Source: Spongospora subterranea f. sp. subterranea (taxonomy: Eukaryota; Endomyxa: Phytomyxea; Phytomyxea; Plasmodiophorida). Taken from it: DNA of 57,712 nt. The notes under the pieces were generated by a model. It did not search any database. It had not been told where the DNA came from and saw only the letters and a program-made list of their open reading frames with translations. The stretch covers positions 1-57,712 of the forward strand of contig JAUGWO010000022.1 of assembly GCA_049724395.1 (NCBI GenBank). Reading direction: 5' to 3'. The number at the start of each line of letters is the position of its first letter. Within the stretch, counting starts at the first letter, position 1. The translations under genes were made by a program, and so were the position numbers. Positions 1 through 9,999 of this stretch are shown here, in pieces.

Positions 1-81
1 CTGCGCTCGTTGTACACTGAACAATCCCCTTTTTTTTACTGAAAATGATCTATTTTTGGCTGAAATATTGGCATTTGAAAA

Positions 82-685
82 TTGAGAATTTTGACATTGG
101 CTTTTGGAATCCCGGTCCCACGAAACTACATCTCCAATCCTCCCGTTCGACATCTCCAAGAAAGGTCGATGCCAGGACTTCGCAATTTGACCGATGATGA
201 GCGTCAAAATATTTACGAGGCAATTTTATCTAAGTCGAGGAACGGGGAACCTGTAAAGGGTGCTTTCACTGAGATTGCTCCTCAGTTTGGAGTCCATCCC
301 CTTACCGGCAGCAGAATATGGCATGCTGGGCAAAACTCCATTGCCGATGGGTCGATCGGTGCTAATGTTTCGTCGAAACGAAAGGCAGATGCGGAAAAAA
401 AGCGACGGAAATTGATCATGTCAAAATTCAAGCTATTCCTTTATCCCGGAGGGGTACCATAAGAACCTTGCTGCTGCTATTGATGTGCCGAAAAGCAGGC
501 TGCATAGAAAATTTAAGCAAGGGCAACTGAGAAGACATTCCAGCGCGATTAAGCCATTGCTGACAGAACCGAACAATTTGCAGAGAATCGCTTTCGCATT
601 GTCAATGATCAATCCAGACACAAATCCCCCGAAATATCAAGACATGTTTGACTATGTTCATGTAAATGAAAAATGGAGACACTAG
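82..685 (+). pseudogene. mariner-like transposase fragment (N-terminal half)
   Basis: Two adjacent open frames (82-462 and 485-685) resemble the N-terminal half of a Tc1/mariner transposase like the one at 17389-18444. The first carries the helix-turn-helix-like region around FTEIAPQFGVHP. The second carries the stretch SAIKPLLTEPNNLQRIAFAL and ends near the first catalytic motif, which reads HVNEKW where an active enzyme has H(V/I)DEKW, so the first catalytic Asp appears to be Asn. The frame changes between the two parts and everything C-terminal of the first motif is missing. It is a dead, truncated DNA transposon. No terminal inverted repeats were found by eye. Confidence 0.7.
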
Positions 686-2561
686 GTATGTAAAGGAATG
701 CGTTTTATACGTTTTCAATAAACCTAACAATTAAAATGGGACAAGGTCAGACCACGGAAACTAACAAATATTGCGGGACACCACGTGGGTGATAACACCC
801 ACGGACTAACACCCAAATCCGACCACTTTAAAAGAACGACACATACACGTATCGTGAATTCGACAGTTTGAAACATGATCAAATGTGACAAAGTGGCCCA
901 TCAATGCAGTCATAGAGAATTGTCGCTTGTGTGATCTTAGAACCGACAATTAGCCAACTGCACAGGCCACAAATCTGTCTTGAGAAAAGGGTCGGATGCA
1001 AACATAGCAAAACATGCTGAAAATATCCGGTAAAATTGACAATCGCATTGTCATCAACTTTAACTGTTGTCATTTTGAGGGTTGATGGCGCCATCAGTCT
1101 TGCACTTCATCACGTGGCCTTGGGCATATGAGCCTCGACCACTTTCAAGAAATATCGGCTGACGACAACACATCGAATTGTTCTTCGGCATTTTCATACA
1201 GGAACAGCGCTTGAGCCACAGTTATGCAATGACATGGTTGATCAAGTAGGGTTTTACATAACCTGATATCGCTTGATGTAGGATAAGGTGGTGCTACTTC
1301 CTCCAAATATGAACAAAAAGAGTATCTCGAATCCACAGAATCATGATATGGTCACGATTCGACTTCTAAAATCAATGTTTCTTTAGGTTGAACGTCCTCT
1401 TACAATTCAATACATATGTGTGTATTGAACTCGACCAGTATGCTGGATACGTTGAAGTTCCCGCGTTCGTCAAATGAGGAACTGCCACCATTGAGTACGT
1501 CGCGGTCGGAACTTTGCGAGTACACTAGTCAAATCTTTGTCCAGACCAACATTGTGAATTTTATGAGCACATTTCCGACCTTATACCGCCATCTATCGTA
1601 TGCTAATCCACATGATCCCTGACCTATTAATCAGCTTGCAGCTTGCAATATCATCACTTTGATCGGCAATTTGGTGGCTTTTTCGCGGTGCTTCCGAGGC
1701 TCGTATTGTTGTTGGAGTGAATCTGCGAAGTGTCTCAGATTTGCATGAGTGTGGGAAATCCTGTTCATAAACACCCATTGAACTGGATCACTCTACCGAT
1801 ATTTCAATGTAAACGGTGCATATTTCCGAATCCAGGTCTTTTGGAAGTATTTTAAGGATGTGATTATGCTAGTATCTGCAAGGACATGGGATTATGGCAA
1901 CAGACACCTGATGTACGCGAAATCAATGCATTCATAGTGTATTATGAAAAACAAATTTGACGCATCATTTCATAGGTTTATGGGCAATGTCGATGTGAAA
2001 AAGTGACTTGAATTCCTGTGGATCGTTTGCCTCCAATGGAAGGAATATCCAAACACAGACGCTGATTAACAAACATTATGCAAAAGAGTAAGACAACTCG
2101 CTTAATGCCCAATTAATCACTGACACATTGACTGCAGCTGATAACAGTTAACCCATGGCGCGTGGGAGAGTTGTTGCCACTTAACACCACCAGGGCCCAA
2201 CACATATCGACGGTTTGTTGGTGACATCGGTTGCGGATTGACCTCCCTTTAAATGCAAACGGGTTCTATGGTCAAGCAAATGCGTTCAATGGAAATCTTC
2301 GACATGGAAAAAGGACAAGGGTTATGGCTGGTGAGTGAGGTCGTCCCCAGGCAAAATGCGGCCGACTCGTGTGCGCAGCCACATGAAAGCCAAGCGTGCC
2401 ATCGCCTGAGCGCGATAGTATTGGGTCGAGCAAAAACCTTTTAAAAATCGGCACAGCACCTGTGAATGCCGGGTTTAACCATGAAAAACATGCAAGAATA
2501 GCCTGCTAGAGTGCAGTTGGTTGCAAGAAGCTAAACACCTACTGTACGTTCTCAACAGTGA
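686..2561. other. no supportable gene
   Basis: About 1.9 kb with only short open frames on both strands and no recognised motif. A 63-codon minus-strand frame at 1145-1336 has ordinary amino-acid composition, but nothing supports it as a gene. This may be old repeat debris. Confidence 0.5.
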
Positions 2562-2804
2562 TTCGGGAGAAACCGATCACGTTGCGAATTCGGCGAAATC
2601 AACGGCGCAGAAGCAAACAGCCCATTTTTGGCAGTGGTTCGCGTCATGATCGACAAATATTTTGATAAAGGCGACTTAGCCAGACAATTGCTAAAGAACC
2701 CCTGGAAAGCACTCTATGAATTGCGTGTCATTTCGAACGCTGCCGAGAAGGCAGAGATCATTGTCGATAGGATTCCTGGGTGTCGCTTACACTTTCTCTC
2801 GTAA
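2562..2804 (+). other. possible coding remnant, unrecognised
   Basis: An 80-codon frame is open from just after a stop to a TAA at 2802-2804. Its translation looks protein-like, with the strings VVRVMIDKYFDKGDL and NPWKALYELRVISNAAEKAE, balanced composition and an amphipathic helical look. There is no convincing start codon; an acceptor-like ag precedes it at 2557-2558. It could be the last exon of a degraded or spliced gene. I do not recognise the family, and chance is a real alternative. Confidence 0.3.
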
Positions 2805-3689
2805 CTGGAAAATTAACAATCAGGACACGGTCAAAACAACACAATAAAATTGTCGAAAATGAACCAATTCATACCGGTTTTCTCCAGTTCTGATCAACAT
2901 GCCAGACACATAAATAATGCGGTTTAATTGGAAGGAAACACATTCTATGCTTCTACTGCGGGTGACACCCGCTGGCATTCAACACCTAAAACTGGCGTTC
3001 TTTTATTCGTTAATTCGGATTACGTGCATTGCATTTACAACCTGCGCCAGGTTCTTCAGGAGTTTTCAAGTGGCAATTACGCGTTTTTTGAGTTCCAAAA
3101 CGCTTTCCGCATTGGTCGAATCTGCACTCTAACGAAATAGAATCGTCATCCGAATTCATCTCAACACTTCCTCAGCACACCGTTATGGTTAACTACAGTC
3201 ACGGCCCGCCATTCCGCAATAATTATTGCTGGACCACTCCAACAATAATCCGACACAGTGACTGATGCATCTGATCACTGATCAACTCCCATCCCCAGTC
3301 GACGGACAGTTTGTGCGCACACGGACGGAGTCCGCTGCTAGGGTTGGACGTCATCAATGGTCGACGCGCTGATTAGGTATAGTCAAATCGAGGTTTGCTA
3401 GAATATTTGGACAACTCTTGCGCTAAAAATCGATGATTTTCGGGCGACCATCTAAAATGCTTGTTATGATGATGATCATCATCATCATCAATATAGTCCG
3501 GGCTGACGTAATCGACAAGTAAGGCGTGCATGACATTGGTGTCAAACAACTTGCTGATGAAATTAGGTACAAACCGTTGCCGGGAATGGTTCGAAGTTCC
3601 GGGGCGCCTTCGAGCGAAAATGATTTCTTCACAAAGTACTACCGAAACACTAAATGCACTATTTGGTCAATGCTGATGACAAACTGTAG

Positions 3690-4434
3690 AGTTAAATTAA
3701 TCGGAGACTTGTTGAAGGAACGACCTGTTAATGTAATAATTTTAACGAAAAGGTACTTGTGAGATTCAGAATTTGGAGCATATTGTGATGCCGTTGATTT
3801 TTAGCGTGAAAGAGGTAAGACGCGATGTCGAGAGTTTGCCCCTTAGTGAAGTCCGTCTCCACCAAAGGTATCGGAAACGCTTTCCTGGAATAAATTTGTT
3901 CAGTGATGTGACGTTTGTTTATTTAGCGTCAAGGACATTGAGGAAATAATCAAAGACCTCAAGAGGTATTTGCGTAAAATTTATTTTTGCCAATATTTTG
4001 ACGACTTCAAAATAGCGTCGATGAATTCAATGACCACCAAAGGTATTTGGGAAGGTTTTTTCAAAGTTCAGGTTTGCAGTATATTGACGACTTAAATTAG
4101 CGTCAAGGACATCAAGAAAACGCTTAACGACCACAAACAGTCTTCGGGAAGATTGGTGATCTCGAAAAGTAGCGTCATCAAAATCGAGGGAATTCCCAAC
4201 GACCGCCAAAGGTATTCGAACGGCTTTCTTACTGTTTTTTCTCTTCAGTATATTGACGAATTAAAAACAGCGTTAATGAAATCGATAAAAAAGAGCTGGC
4301 GAAACGGTAATCAATCAACCGTTAATTCCTTTGTTTCCCAATCGTATGTTGATGATTATTGTCTACGTTAGCCTTGAAAATATCAAAGACGCGATGATGA
4401 ATCGGATCCTTCGTGTGGCGGTTCACACTAAGAG
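3690..4434 (+). repeat. array of symmetric microexons with similar introns
   Basis: Eight consecutive predicted exons of 63, 63, 39, 27, 39, 39, 36 and 63 nt alternate with introns of mostly 49-64 nt (one is 33 nt). Most exons after the first start C-GT(C/T/G) after a TAG or CAG acceptor and end (A/C)(A/C)AG, AG or CG before GTATT-like donors. Translations are VKEVRRDVESLPLSEV, VKDIEEIIKDLKR, VDEFNDHQR, VKDIKKTLNDHK, VIKIEGIPNDRQR, VNEIDKKELAKR and LENIKDAMMNR. The spacing and similarity suggest serial duplication of an exon-plus-intron unit, later shortened. Confidence 0.55.
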
Positions 4435-5511
4435 GTATTCCCACAAACTTCCCAAAATTGGTTGTGCTCCCTCAAACGTGGGACTATGTGTTCTTCAGCG
4501 TTGAAAGAGTAAAGTTAATGCTGCAAACAATTGACCGGAAACTTCTCAATTTTCAAGATTGTTATGGGGCAACGGTTCTTCATTGGGCAATGCTGAGAGC
4601 ATCGTTAGTGGACGGTCCCGTCAAAATGTTCAATATTACTGATCGTGTTGGCAGAACATGCATGGTTGCCATCGCTAGTGGGGCCGATGTCAACAAACTA
4701 ATCCTGCTCCCTAAACTCCGTGAGAGGCTAGCGACATCATATTGGCGCTAACGAAATACTTTTGGATACGGTATCGGATACCTTACAAAGTGGGAAATTT
4801 ACTGTATTTTACAATGCGTAGCTGTCCACGGAGTTTAGGGTTTGGGGGGTACAGAGCTCCGAGGAATACGGTAGATAAGGAAGGCCGTTCTGCTCTCCCA
4901 TTGGGCTGTATACGGAATGTCAGAAAACCCGGTCCATCCCTTGTCCCTCATCTCCTCATCACTGTGATATTCCCCTCAGACCAATCATTATTCCTCTACT
5001 CAACAATCATCTCTGTTCCCTGAATCGGGCGCCTTTCCAATTTCAGTTGTTTTTTGTGAATCTTCTATGGTCAGATATTCTGTTCATACTGATTCGTCGT
5101 ATTTGTTCCAATTGTTTCTTGTAGCGGTGTTACGATCCGTAACAATGTCATTAATCATCAAGATAACAATGGTCGAACTCCTCTTCATTATGCAGCGTAT
5201 CAGGGCAGGTCGGAAGTTTCTTTCCAACCAACGACGTTGACTGACCCTCTTCCAGTGTGAGGGTTGTGAAGCAGTTATGTATCGCTCACGCCGATGTCAA
5301 CGCTCTCGATCGAAATGGCGCACCACTTAGTGTGGCAGGTCGCTGGGTTGAGACTCTGAAACTAAACCCAACGACGACTGACGTCAACAAAAAGCGACAG
5401 AACTACCCGTATCGCGCCGCATATGAGATGGTAGTAAGGACATTGCTTGAATATAATGCAAAGAGAACCCGCATCAACAAAGGATGCGTTGTTGAAGTTC
5501 TCAAGATATGA
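3690..5511 (+). CDS. ankyrin-repeat protein gene with many tiny exons (partial model)
   Basis: Ankyrin repeats are protein-protein interaction modules. The exon from 4499 encodes VERVKLMLQTIDRKLLN followed by a repeat core (YGATVLHWA). The exon from about 4655 carries IASGADVN. Exon 5125-5208 carries DNNGRTPLHYAAYQG, and the block 5256-5511 carries IAHADVNALDRNGAPL and VVRTLLEYNA before a TGA. Predicted exons are 3690-3752, 3805-3867, 3927-3965, 4016-4042, 4101-4139, 4173-4211, 4271-4306, 4372-4434, 4499-4603, from 4655, one ending near 4920 (VDKEGRSALPLGC), 5125-5208 and 5256-5511. The first nine are all multiples of three with phase-2 borders (usually ...AG|GTATT and TAG|CGTC). Exon borders thus fall at the same point of the repeat, roughly one repeat per exon. 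The stretch 4660-5120 is poorly resolved and may be decayed. No start codon was identified upstream. Confidence 0.6.
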
Positions 5512-5726
5512 TAAACTTTTAATCGCGGTATCTAAAGTGTCAGCCTAGCTCAGCAATACATCGACATCAAAACAAGATGGAGATTTGAATGTTGAACACC
5601 AATACTATTACTGGTGGAGGTGTTAAGAGCAGCTATAATGTTCCAATGAATGAATACCGACTTTGTCTTGGGATTGTCTTGATTGAAGTCAGAGACCCGA
5701 GACGTTGTCTCAACATGTAAACCCAG

Positions 5727-6178
5727 AATCCTGAGGACATGAAAACGGAAATGCTGCCGAAACTGTTGATCGACGCTGTATTAGTTTGACATAACGGTTC
5801 CTGGATTGATAATCAAGGTCTGAAATAGCATTCAGTTGTTGTTTTTAGTTAGATTAAGGTCCCTTTCTTACCTCAAAAAGGGTGTCAGGCAGAGGTTGTC
5901 GACGAAGAAAGTGACATCTTACAAGAGCGATCAGGTATTTCCATATTGACTCTTTTTCGTTTTGAGTTGAATTTTCAGAAGATCAAGTTGGGCCATTTTG
6001 TCTTTTGGATTTCGGTCCAGCACAGCTTCTGAATGAGGTCCAAACGGTCTTACAGATCGAAACGTTCCGTTTTCGATGTGGTGAAGGAAGAACTCGCCGA
6101 GACGATTTGGCGTTTAAGAATGATCGATACGACGAGCATGGAAGCGACTCCTGTTTGCGATCCCAATTGTCTGAATGA
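5727..6178 (+). CDS. three C-terminal exons of an unrecognised gene
   Basis: Three predicted exons join in phase: 5727-5777 (51 nt, after CCCAG), 5853-5934 (82 nt, after TTAG, donor GTATTT) and 5979-6178 (after TTTTCAG, ending in TGA at 6176-6178). Together they encode 110 residues, beginning NPEDMKTEMLPKLLIDA, continuing through QAEVVDEESDILQERS and GPFCLLDFGPAQLLNEVQ, and ending acidic/serine-rich (YDEHGSDSCLRSQLSE). They could be the 3' end of the ankyrin gene just upstream, since the orientation agrees and the gap is small, but the connecting exon was not found. No family is recognised. Confidence 0.4.
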
Positions 6179-6625
6179 TTGTCAGTTTTTGTTTCCTGAA
6201 ATGGAAATTGGAAATTTCGTTCTCTAATTTACACCTCACGCAATGGCAATGGATCTGTTCCTGATGAAGTTATTCATCTTCACAGTTTCGGGACCGTTAG
6301 TTTGTGCGTATTCTCGTTGGATTGTTGGTTATCAAAATGTTGATCCATATTTTTTTCGCGCTCAGACCACTGCATCTGTCCTTGACGAGACTCATACAAT
6401 GGGTTGAAGATTATAGTTTACAAGATATGTATGATGAATAAAACAATTTTTAAAAAGTTGCGTTGGCCTGACATTGAACATGATATCGTTGACCAGAAAA
6501 TTCGAAATCTTTGGTCCATTGAGTCATGGACAGCAGAGGTGGTATGGCTCTTCCGATAGCCTGAAGATGAACACCTTTTGGAGCAACGGCACATTGCTTT
6601 TGCAAGAGTCGGGCGACAGTGGCCC
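6179..6625. other. no supportable gene
   Basis: AT-leaning spacer between the unrecognised exons and the Penelope-like fragment. Short overlapping frames on both strands have no recognisable content. Confidence 0.5.
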
Positions 6626-8170
6626 AATTTTGTGCAAAGTACAAAAGCAAAGTGATGTTCTGGTACAAGGAGAAGGACACTAAAATAGTGCCACCTGTAA
6701 TTTGATTCCTAAAATTCACGAAAACGCCAATCGGAATTCGTCCTACCATTCTAAGTCACAGCTGGTATACAACCTGTGCTGCAAAATATCTGCATCGCAA
6801 GCTATATACGATCCTAAAACAATACAAATGGGTCATAACGGATAGACTAGAACTTATTCAAGAGATGGAACAAAAAGAGTTTGACTGGTCGACAGTGAAA
6901 CTGGCTATCATTGATACAATATAGGTCGATTGATTTAGAGAGAGGACTTAATATTGTCACAGATTTTTTGAAAAACTGGGTCGAAGATTTCCCAATTCCA
7001 TTCTATATAAATTTAATGCGCTGGGTGTTAACAACTATTTCAACTCAAAGGAAACTGGTACCAGCAAATGTGAGGAGCGGAAATGGAAAGCATCGCCTCT
7101 GGAATATTCGCTGATCTAGTCTTGATAGCTTTGAAGAAACACATTTTTCCCAAGGTACCAAAAGAACATAAGGCATTTTTATACAGACACTTATCGCGAT
7201 GATATTCTTATCGTTGTAGATTCTCTGAAAAGTGCTAACGCCATTACAGACCACCTGGATTGGGCTAACATGTTAACGTCCAACATGGAACAGTTTGGTG
7301 ATAAAGTAAACTGTTTGGATATCACCATATCTCTAGGCAAAAAGTTCAGCATCAACCGACAGTTGGATATCAAACCATTCAGGAAATCAACTGCGAATAA
7401 CTTATTCACACAGAACGCGACGTATAAACCATAGATTACTGAAACCTAGTTGGATCACTGGAGAACAAATACGTATGGCTGAGAGTTTGTCAAACTGAAT
7501 AAATTTTTCGGCCAACAATGCTTGAATTTCAGCAGAGTCTTTTGAAATCTGGTTACCCTAAAAAGTAATCAGGTCACAAAGCAGATACAAATTGCCGATC
7601 GCAATTGGTTGATCAAAAAGACTGAAATAATAGACCATGTCTGGTACTCACTTGATGACTCAAGAATGGCCCATGAGAAATAGAATTTCAATCAGAATAA
7701 CTTTGAACCGTTATTGTTCAATTAACAGCCAAAAATGCAGCACCACAATGGATGCTTTGAATGTTGCAGCAAAGAGTATGCTGAGAGCATCGTCGGACGA
7801 GTCCGACACAGCGGCCAAACAACTGGATCTAGCGAATAGCAGAGAAAAGCGCTACCTTTCAAAGTTGAAGAAGAGTAAACACGACGAATGCTGAAGGAGA
7901 TCATCCCAATCGACGCATCGTCGTTCAAATCGACTTGACACTGGTGATACCGCACAAAAAAAACCAGGATCAACGTCAGGTTCAACTCGCCATACCTCCA
8001 AGCGGGGGCGCTTAACAATCGTTGAGACAGCTGCTTGCGAGAAGATACCTCAGAGAAGTCGAATTCACATGCTTCCAGTAGGGCCCCTTCCAAGCGATCT
8101 CCACCGCGTAAGAAGAGGGCGACCAACGCGGCGCCCTCATAAGCCGAATGGCGAGACCAGGTCGTGCCGA
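6626..8170 (+). mobile_element. Penelope-like retroelement, truncated copy A
   Basis: This is homologous, in opposite orientation, to the copy at 51946-55087. It covers the reverse-transcriptase half of the element: IYRSIDLERGLNIV-type text near 6910-6960, the catalytic stretch ending RDD near 7196-7206, and a PFRKSTANN string near 7376-7400, typical of Penelope-type reverse transcriptases. A small frame from 7749 (MDALNVAAKSML) lies downstream of the RT, followed by a Lys/Arg-rich tail region with KRSPPRKKRATNA-like coding. No GIY-YIG endonuclease was seen. The copy lacks the 5' part present in copy B and is clearly decayed. Family assignment rests on RT motifs only. Confidence 0.65.
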
Positions 8171-9385
8171 AGAAACTCGCGCCGGACTCTTCACCATGTT
8201 TGCCAATCCCACTGTAGATTAGGTTGTCCGCTGGGCCAACGAACATGTTCGTTCACACCTTCCATCTTAATCTCTGGTTTCTAAGCCAGAGATGTACAAT
8301 ATTTTGGCGGTCATGCTATTCTCAAATTGCACCGGTTGGGATATTGCCACGTCCCTGGATGTACTTGCAGAATGATGAAAACAGTAAAAGTCTAATACCT
8401 CCGGACAGATGTCGAATGATATCGCAAAATGTCATGGCCTACTCTGTGGCGAACCGTGTAAGCTCAGGCAATTCCAGTTGGAACGCCGCTCAAGACGAAA
8501 CCGTTCATCTCGGAGAGTTCGACAAATCATTGTTCCGGTATTCGAATGAAGTGTTTCTCGCAAACATGTTCCAAACAGTTACTTTGGATGATGACCTTAT
8601 CGGGACAAATTAGGTCAAAATGCTTAGAAGCCACAAGGCTGACAAAGAAGCCCATTCAGCTGACGTGCTAGCGGACGCTCTATCTGGACAGCGTTGGGAT
8701 TAAGTTTCGGCGACGAGGAGTCACAAAGGACAGTAATGTGCAAGAGATGCTAAAAACTCATCTTTCAGTTAAGAGGAATTTGTCTGCAGATGGCCAGAAG
8801 CTCAGGTAGCAATGTCAAGATATACGGTAGATCAGTGTTGAGACCCATCTTACGTATTGGCTCCAAATCACCAACCATTTTACCTCCAAAGCATCAGAAA
8901 AGTGGTGAGCATTATGTGGCAACAATAATGTTGGATACAGAGGTCGTAGAACGACAAATATCTGCCGATACTGTCCGGTGCCGATGTGTACTCGGTTGCC
9001 CGGGAACCATCGTAAGTCGTGCGTCGAAAATTTACCGTAATTTATTATCAAGATTAACAGATCGCTGAATATCAATAAAACCAGCGTGATGTCTTTGAAA
9101 ATGTTTTGAACAGGTGTTTTTGCGCTTAGATTCGTAAATCAAACTTCGATACTTGAGATAGTCAGCTTTTCTCATTCAAATCAACGTTGGAATTGTTGAA
9201 AAGACGTGCAATGCATCATTTTCCGTTTGCCTGAATTCCAGATGGGTTTTCTCTTGCTGTAGTTGAAATATTGGGCTATAATTTGGTGCAATACGTAGAT
9301 ATTCGGGATTTTTACAATATTTCGAAAAAAAAACTGACGAACTCGGTCTTTACGATAATCGAAGGATACGGTCAGATGTGACGAC
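8171..9385. other. no supportable gene
   Basis: Contains a 130-codon plus-strand frame (8224-8613) and a few shorter ones. None shows a recognisable domain, and the surrounding frame is broken. AT-rich toward 9080-9380. Confidence 0.45.
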
Positions 9386-9762
9386 TATTGCGCACTGCGA
9401 GAATGAGTTTTGTTCCCGTCCATCCTGATAGGGCTGTACCGTTCTCCACCATGAATAGTGGTATTCCGCGAATAAAGACTTGACAAGCAGCTACCGGACC
9501 GTGTTGTACACTGGTACTTCAGTGAGTAAAAATATTGCGCACTGCGAATGACTGGTACCTCTTCAGACATTATGACAAGCAGCTACCGGACCGTGTTGTA
9601 CACTGGTACTTCAGTGAGTAAAAATATTGCGCACTGCGAGAATGACTGGTACCTCTTCAGACATTATGACAAGCAGCTACAGGACCGTATCGTACACTAC
9701 TATCCCAACCTACTACAGTGAGTAGAATATTGCGCACTGCGAGAATGACTGGATCCTGACCC
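9386..9762. repeat. tandem repeat, about 93-bp unit, three copies plus a partial
   Basis: Units run 9482-9573, 9574-9667 and 9668 to about 9762, each starting GACAAGCAGCTAC and containing TATTGCGCACTGCGA and ACTGGTACCTCTTCAG. The first two are nearly identical and the third has diverged in its middle. The partial unit around 9386-9407 repeats the TTGCGCACTGCGAGAATGA portion. It lies about 240 bp upstream of the argininosuccinate synthase start region, so it could be promoter-proximal or simply a minisatellite. Confidence 0.85.
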
Positions 9763-9958
9763 TTACCGCCGGCAGAGACGACTGTATTCGTGATTGGAGA
9801 AACACCGGGGCTCAGTCGGACCGAATCTGTAAATAGCCCCTATGGCATCGACCCGACTGATGAACGGTTAATTCCGTATTATTGCGCTCGACAGCCCACT
9901 CAGTTTGGTAGCGCCGCGTAGATCATCGTCATCACTCGCCAGGCGTTCCAGTCACTTC

Positions 9959-9970
9959 ATTTATATATTA
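9959..9970 (+). promoter_or_regulatory. TATA-like box
   Basis: The AT-only run ATTTATATATTA lies about 30 bp upstream of the tentative ATG of the argininosuccinate synthase gene. Such a short spacing would give a very short 5' leader. It is a sequence match only, with no experimental support. Confidence 0.35.
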
Positions 9971-9999
9971 CGCCGTTTACCACAACTTGTTGATTGATC

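Noticed and set aside
3466-3485. Palindrome ATGATGATGATCATCATCAT as a regulatory site
   Set aside because: It is explained by adjoining ATG and ATC trinucleotide repeats; simple-sequence slippage is sufficient.
7722-8246. A 174-codon minus-strand frame over the Penelope-like copy A
   Set aside because: The conserved coding (MDALNVAAKSML and a basic tail) is on the plus strand. The minus frame is its complement, and a similar complement appears at 52280-52520.
9680-9762. CRISPR-like array from the tandem units
   Set aside because: The units are contiguous 92-94-bp minisatellite copies, not short repeats separated by unique spacers, and the DNA is eukaryotic.
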